In this document: positions 39,330 through 47,849 of the stretch, piece after piece
Position numbering within the stretch: position 1 is the first letter of the stretch
How the letters are laid out: each line of letters starts with the position of its first letter
Assembly (NCBI RefSeq): GCF_004886325.1
Contig: NZ_QXFN01000001.1
Location: 868,001 to 932,000 of the forward strand
DNA length: 64,000 bases
Source of the DNA: Cellulomonas telluris
GTDB lineage: Bacteria; Actinomycetota; Actinomycetes; Actinomycetales; Cellulomonadaceae
Direction of reading: 5' to 3'
The notes under the pieces: model-generated
Told to the model about the DNA's origin: nothing
Database searches by the model: none
What the model saw: only the letters and a program-made list of their open reading frames with translations
Program-made: the position numbers and the translations under genes

Positions 39330-40946
39330 TCAGGCGAGGCCGCCGACGTGGACGCCCGCGGCGCGGAGCTCGTCGATGCCCGGGGTCGCCGGGTCGAGGC
39401 CCTCGACGTCCACGCCCAGCAGGGACGGCATGCGCAGCAGCGGGCGCAGGTCGGTGACGGGGTTCTCGCCGAGCCACAGCTCGTCGACCGCGGGCAGGTC
39501 GGCGAGCGCCGCCGCGTCGGCGACGCGGTTGCCGCGCAGGTCCAGCATGGTCAGCGCGGGCAGGGCGGCGAGCGGCGACGGGTCGACGACCTGCGCGCGG
39601 GCGAGGTCCAGACGGGTCAGACCCGTGGCCGTCGCGAGCGGCGCGACGTCGGACACGCGGGTGCCCGACAGGTCGAGCTCGACGACGCCGCTGCCGGCGA
39701 GCGGGCCGACGTCCGCGACCGGCGTGCCCGCCAGGCCGAGGAACCGCAGCGTCGGGACGGACGCGAGCGGCGTGACGTCGTGCACCGCGGTGCCGGACAG
39801 GCCCAGGTCGACCAGTACGGGCAGGCCGCCGAGCGGGGCGAGGTCCGCGACCGGGTTGTCGGTCAGCGTCAGCCGGCCGAGCTTCTCGAGCCCGGCGAGG
39901 GGCGCGAGGTCCGTCACCGCCTGCCCGGCGAGGTCGAGCCCTGCGAGGTCGACGAGCCGCTCCAGGCCGGTCAGGTCGCGCACGCAGCGGTCGGGGTCGA
40001 CGTCGCACCCGCTACCGCCCCCCGGGGACGCCTCGGGGACGAACGCCCCCGGGCACTCGAGGGTGCGCACGTCGGCAAGGGCCCGCTCGGACACGGAGGA
40101 GTCGGGCGCGACCCCGAGCGCGGCGGCCACGCATCCCCGCAGGACGGCGTCGGGCACCACGTCCGCGAGGGCCTCGCGCGGCGCCGCCCGCCAGGCCGCC
40201 GTCCCGGCGACGGCGACGACGAGCACCCCGACGCCCGCAGCCCACGCGACGGCCGTCCGCCGCGCGTACCGCCGTCGGGCCGCCGGCCCCGCCGCGAGCA
40301 CGCGGGCAGGCAGCCAGTCGGGAAGGAGCACGCGGACACGCACCGCGACGACGAGCGCCACGACGGCCGCGACCCCCGCGACCAGCGCGCCCAGCACGAG
40401 GTCCCACGGGACCGCGGACGCCGGCGGCACGTCGTACCGGACGAGCACGACGACGTCGACAGCGGTGCGCGCGAGCAGCAGGAGCGCCGTGAGCGCGGCG
40501 GCCGCGGACACCACGACCGCCGCCGCGAGCACCGGTCCGCGCCGCCGCCGCAGCGCACCGGTCGCCGCGAGCGCCGCCGCGACCCCGAGGGCCGCCACCA
40601 CCAGCGGTGCCCACGCCCACACGGCGACCACGGCCGTCCGCAGCGACAGCAGGGCCAGCCGTACCTCGCCGAACCCCCGGGGTGCCGCGAGCAGGACCCC
40701 GGCGGCCGCCAGCGCGAGACCGGCGGCGAGCACGCCGCCGAGCACCGCGTCCCTGCGCGTGCGTCCGGCGGGCCGGTCGCCCGGGCGCGGGCGGGTCGCC
40801 CGGGTCGCGGCCAGCGGCACCAGCCCGAGCAGGACGAGGAGCGCCGCGACCGTGCCGGCCCCGGTCCTCATCCACGGCACGGCCGCCGCCGCACCCGCCA
40901 GTGCGGCCAGCACCGCGCCCGTCGTCGTCGACCGTGGTGCCCGCAC
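39330..40946 (-). CDS. Polytopic membrane protein with C-terminal leucine-rich repeats
   Basis: A 538-residue protein in two parts. Residues 1-270 contain about seven hydrophobic segments (TGAVLAALAGAAAAV, TVAALLVLLGLVPLAA, LGGVLAAGLALAAAGVLL, WAPLVVAALGVAAALAA, LAAAVVVSAAAALTALLLLA, LVLGALVAGVAAVVALVVAV, AWAAGVGVLVVAVAGTAAW). Residues 320-530 are eight or nine internalin-type repeats of 21-22 residues, each with an LxxLxLxGxxVxDxxPLA pattern (LTLTDNPVADLAPLGGLP, LGLSGTAVHDVTPLASVP). A short segment with paired cysteines (ECPG, GCDVDPDRC) precedes the repeats, which fits an extracytoplasmic location for the LRR part. A surface adhesion or sensing role is possible. No family name recognised for the combination. 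Confidence 0.85.
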   Translation of the reverse strand: MRAPRSTTTGAVLAALAGAAAAVPWMRTGAGTVAALLVLLGLVPLAATRATRPRPGDRPAGRTRRDAVLGGVLAAGLALAAAGVLLAAPRGFGEVRLALLSLRTAVVAVWAWAPLVVAALGVAAALAATGALRRRRGPVLAAAVVVSAAAALTALLLLARTAVDVVVLVRYDVPPASAVPWDLVLGALVAGVAAVVALVVAVRVRVLLPDWLPARVLAAGPAARRRYARRTAVAWAAGVGVLVVAVAGTAAWRAAPREALADVVPDAVLRGCVAAALGVAPDSSVSERALADVRTLECPGAFVPEASPGGGSGCDVDPDRCVRDLTGLERLVDLAGLDLAGQAVTDLAPLAGLEKLGRLTLTDNPVADLAPLGGLPVLVDLGLSGTAVHDVTPLASVPTLRFLGLAGTPVADVGPLAGSGVVELDLSGTRVSDVAPLATATGLTRLDLARAQVVDPSPLAALPALTMLDLRGNRVADAAALADLPAVDELWLGENPVTDLRPLLRMPSLLGVDVEGLDPATPGIDELRAAGVHVGGLA

Positions 40947-41129
40947 GTCGCCCTCCTCCCGGACGGCGCCCGCCGACCCGGCGGAAGGCTACGGGTGCCG
41001 GCGCGCGGCCGGGCAGGATCGGCGTGGCGGTCCGGTGCAGGCCTCGTCCCGGACGTGCGCGGGACCCGCGCAGGCGCCCGCGGCCCCGCTGCGTGGGGTG
41101 GGGCGCGCGTCGGTCGGTGAGCGCGGGCG

Positions 41130-41915
41130 TCAGTCGGTGAGCGCCCGGCTGCCGGCGACGGCCTCCGGCAGCGCCTCGACGAGCGCGCGCGTGTCCGGGT
41201 GCTGCGGGTCGCGCAGCAGCTGCCGCAGCGGCGCGGACTCGACCAGGCGACCGTCGGCGAGGACGTGCACGGTGTCGGTGAGGCGGTCGAGCAGGCGCAC
41301 GTCGTGCGACGCGACGAGCAGGCCGATGCCGTCCTCGCGCACGAGCGCGCGGATGTCGGCCGCGACCTCCTCGCGCATGGCCTGGTCGACGGCGGTGAGC
41401 GGCTCGTCGAGCAGCAGCAGGTCGGGCTTGGCGGCCAGGGCGCGGGCGATCGCGACGCGCTGGCGCTCGCCGCCGGACAGCGAGCGGACGGTGCGCGTCA
41501 CGAACCGGATCGGCAGGCCGACGACGCCCAGCGCCGCCTCGACGTCGTGGTTGGTCGACCGGCCGGCCTTGCGGGCCTCGGTGAACGCGTCCTCCATGGT
41601 CCTCTCGACCGTGCGCTGCGGGTCGATGCCGGCGAGGCCGTTCTGGTGCACGGTGCGCAGGCGCGCCTTGACGAGCTTGCGCTGGCGCAGGGGCGGCTTG
41701 GACACGTCGACGCCGTCGAGGGTGACGCGACCGGCACCGGGGCGCATGTGCCCGCCGAGGATCTCGACGAGCGTGGACTTGCCGACGCCGGAGCGTCCGA
41801 GCAGGCCGACCGCGTCCCCCGTGCGCAGCGTCAGGTGGATGCCGTCGAGCACGGCGGGCCCGCCGTACCCCGCGCGGACGTCGATGGCGGTCAGGACTGC
41901 CCGGGTGCTGCTCAT
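41130..41915 (-). CDS. ABC transporter ATP-binding protein, orphan (peptide/nickel type)
   Basis: A 261-residue ATPase with Walker A GLLGRSGVGKSTLVEILG, Q-loop near VHQNGLAGIDPQRTV, signature LSGGERQRVAIARALA, Walker B PDLLLLDEPLTAVD and the switch histidine in LLVASHDVRLLDRL. The sequence around the Q-loop and the C-terminal LLRDPQHPDTRALVEAL resemble DppF/OppF ATPases. No permease or binding-protein gene lies next to it, so it is either an orphan or serves a remote system. The ATG at 41915 (MSSTRAVLTA) was preferred over an upstream extension. It precedes the LRR gene by 183 bp on the same strand. Confidence 0.88.
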   Translation of the reverse strand: MSSTRAVLTAIDVRAGYGGPAVLDGIHLTLRTGDAVGLLGRSGVGKSTLVEILGGHMRPGAGRVTLDGVDVSKPPLRQRKLVKARLRTVHQNGLAGIDPQRTVERTMEDAFTEARKAGRSTNHDVEAALGVVGLPIRFVTRTVRSLSGGERQRVAIARALAAKPDLLLLDEPLTAVDQAMREEVAADIRALVREDGIGLLVASHDVRLLDRLTDTVHVLADGRLVESAPLRQLLRDPQHPDTRALVEALPEAVAGSRALTD

Positions 41916-42020
41916 CTCACTGCTCTCGTCGTCGCGTCCGGCCGCGCTGGGCCGCTCCCTGCCCCTCAACGTACGACGAGGCGGCGGGGATCCCGGCATC
42001 CGGGTGCCGTCCCCGCCCGA

Positions 42021-42995
42021 TCACCCCAGCGCCGCGGCCACCACGAGCAGCACGGGCACGCACAGCAGCGTCGTGACGAGGCCCGCGTCGCGCGCGAGCG
42101 CCTCGCCGTGCCGGTACTGCATCGCGTAGACGAGCACGTTCTGCGCGGTCGGCAGTGCCGCCATCGCGGTCACGGCGAGCAGCGCGTGCGGCGGCAGGCC
42201 CAGCGCCGTCCCCAGGCCCCAGGCGAGGACGGGGTGCACCACGCTGCGCAGGGCGACCGCGAGCACGAGGTCGCGGCGCGGCGCGGCCGCACCCGACGAG
42301 CGCGGCACGGACAGCTGCATGCCGAACGCGAGCAGCGCGAGCGGCGCGGCGGCGGCGCCGACGAGTCGGAAGGGCTCGAACACGGCCTCCGGCAGGTCCC
42401 ACGGCAGGGCGGCGAGGGCGACGCCGGTCAGCGTGCCGACGATGATCGGGTTGCTCAGCGTGCGCCGCACGACGGTCCGCACGCGCAGCGCCCACGGCAC
42501 GACGACGGCGACGTCGGGCGGCGCCTGCGGATCCGCGTCGCCCCGACGCGCCGCGGACGCGCCGTCGAGCACGGTGAAGGCCACCGGCGCGAGCACGAGC
42601 AGCTGGAACAGCAGCGTCGGGACGACCGCGACCGGGTCGTCCAGCAGGTACACCGACAGCGGCAGCCCGATGTTCCCGGCGTTGACGTAGGACGAGGTGA
42701 GCGTCCCCACCGTGACGTCGGCGGCACCCCGGCGCAGCGCGAGCCGCAGCACGAGCGCCGCGGCGAGCGCGACCAGCACGGTCGACCCCCAGGTCACGAG
42801 GGCCGTGCGGGACAGCAGGAGGCGCAGGTCCGTGTGCGCGAGCGTGCCGAGCAGCAGGGCCGGCGTCGCGACGGCGAAGACGACGCGCGCGAGGACGGGG
42901 GCCGCGCGCTCGCCCAGGACGCCGTACCGGCCGAGCACCCAGCCGAGGGCGACGACGGCGCCCATGGTGCCGAGGGCGGTGAGCACCGCGCCCAT
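42021..42995 (-). CDS. AEC family transporter (auxin efflux carrier type)
   Basis: A 324-residue membrane transporter with about ten hydrophobic segments in two similar halves. Family features are VVFAVATPALLLGTLAHTD near residue 40, SSYVNAGNIGLPLSVYLLDD (the conserved N-x-G-x-x-G-x-P of AEC proteins) and LSNPIIVGTLTGVALAALPW at mid-protein, then ALPTAQNVLVYAMQYRHGEA towards the end. Bacterial members export or import small organic anions such as malate or lactate. The direction and substrate here are unknown. It starts at the ATG at 42995, where MGAVLTALGTMGAVVALGWV begins directly with the first helix. Its promoter region is shared with the divergent SDR operon. Confidence 0.88.
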   Translation of the reverse strand: MGAVLTALGTMGAVVALGWVLGRYGVLGERAAPVLARVVFAVATPALLLGTLAHTDLRLLLSRTALVTWGSTVLVALAAALVLRLALRRGAADVTVGTLTSSYVNAGNIGLPLSVYLLDDPVAVVPTLLFQLLVLAPVAFTVLDGASAARRGDADPQAPPDVAVVVPWALRVRTVVRRTLSNPIIVGTLTGVALAALPWDLPEAVFEPFRLVGAAAAPLALLAFGMQLSVPRSSGAAAPRRDLVLAVALRSVVHPVLAWGLGTALGLPPHALLAVTAMAALPTAQNVLVYAMQYRHGEALARDAGLVTTLLCVPVLLVVAAALG

Positions 42996-43054
42996 CAGCG
43001 CGCACCCGTCGTCCGTCGTCCCACGTCCAGATCCTCGCACGGGCGGTCCGCGCG

Positions 43055-43068
43055 GGAAAGCGCTTGCC
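43055..43068 (+). promoter_or_regulatory. AAGCGCTT-class operator before the SDR-flavoprotein operon
   Basis: GGAAAGCGCTTGCC holds the AAGCGCTT palindrome inside a 14-bp imperfect dyad, 103 bp upstream of the SDR start and 60 bp from the divergent AEC transporter start. It matches the site at 31149-31162 in 12 of 14 positions. Confidence 0.65.
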
Positions 43069-43170
43069 TCGCGCGTGTCCGCCATGACACGATCACCCTG
43101 CCGCCGACGACGGCGGCCCGGCCCGTGCCCTCGCGCACCCGGCCGCGTGCTCGCACGAGGGAAGGCAACG

Positions 43171-43965
43171 ATGCCCGCAGTCGCACTGGTCACCGGAGGC
43201 AACCGCGGGATCGGCCTCGGCATCAGCCGCCGCCTCGTCGCCGACGGGTTCGCGGTCTCCATCCTCGCGACGCGCGAGGAGCCCACCGACGTCCTCGAGG
43301 AGCTGCGCGAGGCCGCCGGCGACCCGTCGCTGGTGCGGTACGTGCGCGGCTCCGTCGCGGACCTCGACGACCACCGTCGCTACGTGGACGACGCCGTCGA
43401 CGCGTGGGGGCGGCTGGACCTGCTGGTCAACAACGCCGGCGTCGCGCCGAGCGTGCGCGCGGACCTGCTCGAGGCGACCGCCGAGTCGTTCGACCGCGTG
43501 CTGGGGATCAACCTGCGCGGTCCGTACTTCCTCACGCAGGAGTTCGCCCGGCGCGTCATCGAGCTGCGCGGCCCGCTCGACGCGCTGCCCGAGCCGCCGG
43601 CCGGGCCCGTCGCCACGGTCGTCAACGTCTCGTCGATCTCCGCGACCACCGTGTCGACCAACCGCGGCGACTACTGCATCTCCAAGGCGGGCGTCGGCAT
43701 GGCGACGCAGCTGTGGGCGGCCCGGCTCGGTCCCGAGGGGGTCGTCGTCTACGAGGTGCGTCCCGGCGTCATCGCCACCGACATGACCGCGGGCGTCACG
43801 GGCAAGTACGACGCCCTCATCGAGCAGGGCCTCGCGCCCGTCAACCGCTGGGGCCGCCCGGCGGACGTGGCCGGCGCCGTGTCGATCCTCGCGTCCGGGC
43901 AGACGCCCTACTCGACGGGTGAGGTCTTCCACGTCGACGGCGGCATGCACATCCCGGTCCTCTGA
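43171..43965 (+). CDS. Short-chain dehydrogenase/reductase (3-ketoacyl-ACP reductase-like)
   Basis: A 264-residue NAD(P)-dependent oxidoreductase. The coenzyme motif is VALVTGGNRGIGLGISRRLV (TGxxxGIG), then LLVNNAGVAPSVRADL, VVNVSSISATTVSTNRGDYC with the catalytic serine, and the active-site YCISKAGVGM (YxxxK). Length and C-terminus (TGEVFHVDGGMHIPVL) are normal for classical SDRs. Automatic labels would be '3-ketoacyl-ACP reductase', but its place ahead of a flavoprotein and an SGNH hydrolase under a LacI-type operator argues for a sugar or sugar-acid substrate. The ATG follows GAGGGAAGG. First gene of a three-gene operon. Confidence 0.9.
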   Translation: MPAVALVTGGNRGIGLGISRRLVADGFAVSILATREEPTDVLEELREAAGDPSLVRYVRGSVADLDDHRRYVDDAVDAWGRLDLLVNNAGVAPSVRADLLEATAESFDRVLGINLRGPYFLTQEFARRVIELRGPLDALPEPPAGPVATVVNVSSISATTVSTNRGDYCISKAGVGMATQLWAARLGPEGVVVYEVRPGVIATDMTAGVTGKYDALIEQGLAPVNRWGRPADVAGAVSILASGQTPYSTGEVFHVDGGMHIPVL

Positions 43966-43990
43966 CCCGCACCACGGAATCGAGAGCGCC

Positions 43991-46138
43991 ATGAGCACCG
44001 AGCCCCGCACCGAGCCCCTGCACCACGAGCCCGAGACGCTGCGGATCGGCGGCCACGACGTCCCGGTCGTCACGGCGACGACCGTGGTCGTCGGCACCGG
44101 GTCGGCCGGCTACTGCGCCGCCGCGCGGCTGGTCCAGTTCGGCCACGACGACGTCGTCATGGTCGCCGACAAGATCCACGCCGGGGCGTCCCGCAACGCG
44201 GGGTCGGACAAGCAGACGTACTACAAGCTCACGCTGTCCGGCGGCGACGGCGACTCGGTGCGCGAGATGGCCGAGACGCTGTTCAGCGGCGGCGCGATGG
44301 ACGGCGACAACGCGCTCGCGGAGGCGGCGCTGTCCGCCCGCGGGTTCCTGCACCTCGTCGACCTCGGCGTGCCGTTCCCGCAGAACCGGTTCGGGGAGTT
44401 CATCGGCTACAAGACCGACCACGACCCGCGTCGCCGTGCCACGTCGGTGGGGCCGTACACGAGCCGGTCGATGGTGGAGCACCTGGAGAAGAAGGTGCAG
44501 CGCGACGGCACGCGCGTGTTCGACGAGTGCCGGGTCGTCGACGTCGTCACGACGACCGACCCCGACGGCACGCGCCGCGTGGCCGGGCTGCTCGTGCTGC
44601 GCACGGACGTCCCCCACGACGGTGCCGCGAGCCCGTGGCTGCTGTTCCGCTGCACCAACCTCGTCTACGCCACGGGCGGCCCGGCGGGCATGTACGCGAC
44701 GCGCGTCTTCCCCAACGGCCAGTGGGGCGCGTCCGGCGCGGCGTACCGCGCCGGCGTGCACGGCAAGAACCTCACCGAGTGGCAGTTCGGGCTCGCGTCG
44801 ATCAAGCCGCGCTGGAACGTGTCCGGTACGTACATGCAGGTGATCCCGCGGTTCGTCTCGACCGACCAGGACGGCGGCGACGAGCGCGAGTTCCTCACCG
44901 AGGCGATCCCCGACTACGGGCGCCTGATGTCGCTGGTGTTCCTCAAGGGCTACCAGTGGCCGTTCGACATCCGGAAGGCCCGCGACGGGTCGAGCCTGGT
45001 CGACCTGCTCGTCTACCGCGAGACCGTGCTGCGCGGGCGGCGCGTGTTCCTCGACTTCCGCCGCAACCCCGTGCGCGAGGACTTCGACCCGACCGCGCTC
45101 AGCCCCGAGGCGTTCGCCTACCTGGAGAAGGCGGGCGTGCTCTTCGGCACCCCGATCCAGCGGCTGCGCCGGATGAACGAGCCCGCCTACCAGTTCTACC
45201 TGGACAAGAACCCGTACGTGGACCTCGAGAAGGAGATGCTCGAGGTCGACGTGTGCGCGCAGCACAACAACGGCGGCCTCGTCGTCGACGCCTGGTGGCA
45301 GTCGAACGTCGCCGGGTTCTTCCCGGTCGGCGAGGCGGGTGGCGCGCACGGCGTCTACCGGCCGGGCGGCGCCGCGCTCAACAGCGGCCAGGTCGGCGCG
45401 ACGCGCGCCGCGCAGTTCATCGCCGCGCGCCGGGACGAGAAGCCCCTGCCCGAGGCGGAGTTCGCCGAGGCGGCCGCCCCGGTGCTGGGCGCCGCGCTGG
45501 ACCTGACCGCCCGCGCGACCGGACGCGCCGCCGCCGGCGTCGCGGACAACACGGGTGACCTGCTCACGGACGTCCAGGTGCTCATGAGCGCCAAGGCCGG
45601 GCCGGTCCGCTCCGCCGCCTCGATCGACGAGGCGCTCGTGCAGGTGCACGACTGGCTGACCCGCTACGAGGACCTCGTCAGCGCCGACGGCTCCTCCCGG
45701 CGCTCGGTCAACCGCACGTTCCTCGTCCGCGACATCCTCACCAGCGCCTACGTGTACCTGTCGGCGATGGCCGACTACGTCGCCCACGGCGGGCGCTCGC
45801 GCGGGTCGGTGCTGTACTCCGACGCGTCGGGCGCGCTGCCGCGCACCGGGTACGGGCCGGACGCCGACGCGGAGCTCGACCTGCCGGACGTCTTCCGGTT
45901 CGCGCTCGACGGCGGCGTGCTCGACCACGTCGTGCAGGAGACCGCGTGGCTGGCGCCGGGGGAGGCGGCCCCCGCCGACGACGGCGGGCCCGGCTGGGTG
46001 CCCGTCGTGCCGCGCGACGTCGCCGACCCCGCCGGCACGCCGGTCTTCCGGTGGCGCCCCCGCCGCCCGATCCCGGAGGACGACGACTTCTTCGAGAACG
46101 TGTGGCGGGAGTTCCGTGAGCACGGCAACGTCCACTGA
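43991..46138 (+). CDS. FAD-dependent oxidoreductase, fumarate reductase/succinate dehydrogenase flavoprotein-like
   Basis: A 715-residue flavoprotein. The FAD-binding Rossmann motif TTVVVGTGSAGYCAAARLVQ is at residues 30-50, with ASRNAGSDKQTYYKLTLSGG where SDH/FRD proteins have their histidyl-FAD region. LVYATGGPAGMYATRVFPNG and AHGVYRPGGAALNSGQVGAT are the later FAD contacts. The usual capping-domain active-site sequence HYTMGG is replaced by AQHNNGGLVVDAWWQSN, so it is not an ordinary succinate dehydrogenase. No partner iron-sulfur or membrane-anchor subunit is nearby. It starts 25 bp after the SDR gene and its 3' end overlaps the SGNH gene by 23 bp. The substrate is unknown; a carbohydrate-derived compound is inferred from context. 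Confidence 0.85.
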   Translation: MSTEPRTEPLHHEPETLRIGGHDVPVVTATTVVVGTGSAGYCAAARLVQFGHDDVVMVADKIHAGASRNAGSDKQTYYKLTLSGGDGDSVREMAETLFSGGAMDGDNALAEAALSARGFLHLVDLGVPFPQNRFGEFIGYKTDHDPRRRATSVGPYTSRSMVEHLEKKVQRDGTRVFDECRVVDVVTTTDPDGTRRVAGLLVLRTDVPHDGAASPWLLFRCTNLVYATGGPAGMYATRVFPNGQWGASGAAYRAGVHGKNLTEWQFGLASIKPRWNVSGTYMQVIPRFVSTDQDGGDEREFLTEAIPDYGRLMSLVFLKGYQWPFDIRKARDGSSLVDLLVYRETVLRGRRVFLDFRRNPVREDFDPTALSPEAFAYLEKAGVLFGTPIQRLRRMNEPAYQFYLDKNPYVDLEKEMLEVDVCAQHNNGGLVVDAWWQSNVAGFFPVGEAGGAHGVYRPGGAALNSGQVGATRAAQFIAARRDEKPLPEAEFAEAAAPVLGAALDLTARATGRAAAGVADNTGDLLTDVQVLMSAKAGPVRSAASIDEALVQVHDWLTRYEDLVSADGSSRRSVNRTFLVRDILTSAYVYLSAMADYVAHGGRSRGSVLYSDASGALPRTGYGPDADAELDLPDVFRFALDGGVLDHVVQETAWLAPGEAAPADDGGPGWVPVVPRDVADPAGTPVFRWRPRRPIPEDDDFFENVWREFREHGNVH

Positions 46139-47309
46139 CGTCCACCGGGTCCCGCTGCCCGACGCGCGCGTCGAGGTGCGCGGGGCGGCCTGGCTCGAGC
46201 CGACGGCCGACGGGCTGCTCCCGCACCGCCTCCCCGCCTGGACGCGGGCGCAGTTCCCGGACGACTTCGTCGCGATGTGCGACGAGCAGCCGTCGGGCGT
46301 CCGGCTGCGCCTGCGGACCGCCGCCCGCCGCCTCGTGCTGCACGTGCGGACGTGGCGCGTCGCGACCCTCCCGCACGCCGAGCCGGCACCTGCGGAGCGG
46401 TTCGAGGCGCTCGTCGGCGGCCGCGTCGTCGCGTCGGCGGTGTGCGAGGCGTCAGGCCTCCTGACGTTCGACCCGGGCAGCGCGACGACGTCGCTCGGCC
46501 CGGCGACGGCGGGGACCGTGGCCTTCACGCTGCCGGACGCCGGCGGCACCCCCGCCGACGTCGAGGTGTGGCTGCCGTACCGCGAGCGCGTCGCCCTCGT
46601 CGCGGTCGAGGCCGACGCCCCGGTGCTGCTGCCCGCACCCGTCGACGCGCCGCGCTGGGTGCACCACGGCTCGTCCATCAGCCACGGCGCCGACGCGGAC
46701 GTGCCGACCGGCACCTGGCCGGCGGTCGCCGCCCGCAGCGCCGGGTTCGACCTGGTCAACCTGGGCCTGTCCGGCAACGCCGTGCTCGACCCGTTCGTCG
46801 CCCGCGCGGTGCGGGACCAGCCCGCGGACGTCATCAGCCTCAAGCTCGGCATCAACGTCGTGAACCACGACCTCATGCGCCGGCGCGCGTTCGTCCCGGC
46901 CGTGCACGGGTTCCTCGACACGGTCCGCGAGGGCCACCCGACGACGCCGCTCGTCGTCGTCTCGCCCGTCCTGTGCCCGCTCGTCGAGGACGCGCCGGGG
47001 CCGACGTCGATCGACCCCGACGCGCCCGTGACGACGTTCCGCACGGCCGGGCGGGCGGAGGAGGTCGCCGAGGGCAAGCTGTCGCTGCGCGTCATCCGCA
47101 CCGAGCTCGCGGCCCTCGTGGCCGCCCGGCGCGCCGCGGGCGACACCGCGCTGACGTACGTCGACGGGCGCGACCTCTACGGCGAGGCCGACGCCGCCGA
47201 GCTGCCGATGGCCGACCTGCTGCACCCGGACGCCGCCGCGCAGCGGCGCATGGGCGAACGCTTCGCGCGGGTCCTGGCCGCCGTGCAGCGGGCGGCACCG
47301 GCCCGCTGA
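46116..47309 (+). CDS. Two-domain SGNH/GDSL-type hydrolase
   Basis: A 397-residue cytoplasmic protein. Residues 15-170 form a beta-rich N-terminal domain (LHVRTWRVATLPHAEPAPAE). The SGNH domain begins about residue 180, with block I WVHHGSSISHG (nucleophile Ser187), block II LVNLGLSGNAVLDPFVA, block III VISLKLGINVVNH and block V MADLLHPD with the catalytic Asp and His. This arrangement is found in carbohydrate acetylesterases, and removal of acetyl groups from an imported sugar is plausible. A GTG start inside the flavoprotein gene (23-bp overlap) implies coupling. Third and last gene of the SDR operon. Confidence 0.87.
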   Translation: MSTATSTDVHRVPLPDARVEVRGAAWLEPTADGLLPHRLPAWTRAQFPDDFVAMCDEQPSGVRLRLRTAARRLVLHVRTWRVATLPHAEPAPAERFEALVGGRVVASAVCEASGLLTFDPGSATTSLGPATAGTVAFTLPDAGGTPADVEVWLPYRERVALVAVEADAPVLLPAPVDAPRWVHHGSSISHGADADVPTGTWPAVAARSAGFDLVNLGLSGNAVLDPFVARAVRDQPADVISLKLGINVVNHDLMRRRAFVPAVHGFLDTVREGHPTTPLVVVSPVLCPLVEDAPGPTSIDPDAPVTTFRTAGRAEEVAEGKLSLRVIRTELAALVAARRAAGDTALTYVDGRDLYGEADAAELPMADLLHPDAAAQRRMGERFARVLAAVQRAAPAR

Positions 47310-47322
47310 CGGCGGCGCGACG

Positions 47323-47829
47323 TCAGATGCCGGCGTCCTTCAGCGTGCCCGTCACGCCGCCCTCCTGCTGCACCACCAGGCACTGCACCACGTCGTCGCC
47401 CTGGTCGAAGCTGAGCTCGGAGGGCACGAGGTAGCTGTAGTACAGGGCGGACTCGTCGTAGCTCATGCCGACGAACGTCGTGAACTGCTCGAGGCAGAAC
47501 GCGTCCGCGAGCGTCTCGACCGTCGGGAGCTGGTCCTCGGTGATCGTCATCTCGGCGTAGATCTCCGAGTCGTGCGGCTCGCTGCAGGGCACCGTCGGCA
47601 GCGACGAGATCTGGTCCGCCTCCGACTGGTCCATGTAGTTCAGGCAGTCGCCCACCTGGAGCGTGAAGACGTCGGCCTCGGCGGAGGCGGTCACCTCGCC
47701 GCCGGGCTCCGCGCGGGGCGCCGGCGGGGCGTCGTCTCCGACGACGGCGTCGAGGACCGTGCCGCACCCGGACAGGGCGACGGCGGCGGCGAGGACGGTC
47801 AGGGGGAGCAGCGCACGGCGGTGGTTCAC
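47323..47829 (-). CDS. Septum-formation-family lipoprotein
   Basis: A 168-residue exported lipoprotein. The signal (NHRRALLPLTVLAAAVALSG) ends in the lipobox LSGC. An acidic spacer is followed by the domain VFTLQVGDCLNYMDQSEADQ, LPTVPCSEPHDSEIYAEMTI and DAFCLEQFTTFVGMSYDES, with paired cysteines. The VGDC-VPCxxPHDxE-C pattern is characteristic of the actinobacterial septum formation (Septum_form) family. The role in cell division is suggested by the family name but not proven. The start is the GTG at 47829; another GTG two codons upstream is possible. No Shine-Dalgarno is visible, and an inverted repeat covers the start codon. Converges on the SGNH gene. Confidence 0.87.
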   Translation of the reverse strand: MNHRRALLPLTVLAAAVALSGCGTVLDAVVGDDAPPAPRAEPGGEVTASAEADVFTLQVGDCLNYMDQSEADQISSLPTVPCSEPHDSEIYAEMTITEDQLPTVETLADAFCLEQFTTFVGMSYDESALYYSYLVPSELSFDQGDDVVQCLVVQQEGGVTGTLKDAGI

Positions 47830-47849
47830 GGTCACCGGAGGAGTGAACC
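47823..47849 (-). promoter_or_regulatory. Inverted repeat over the lipoprotein start codon
   Basis: GGTTCAC (47823-47829) and GTGAACC (47843-47849) are perfect 7-bp arms with a 13-bp spacer, and the start codon lies within the first arm. It could be an operator or an mRNA hairpin controlling translation. Confidence 0.5.

Noticed and set aside
43991-46138. Succinate dehydrogenase subunit A
   Set aside because: The FAD fold is related, but the active-site sequence differs and no iron-sulfur or membrane subunits are adjacent, so the name was not applied.
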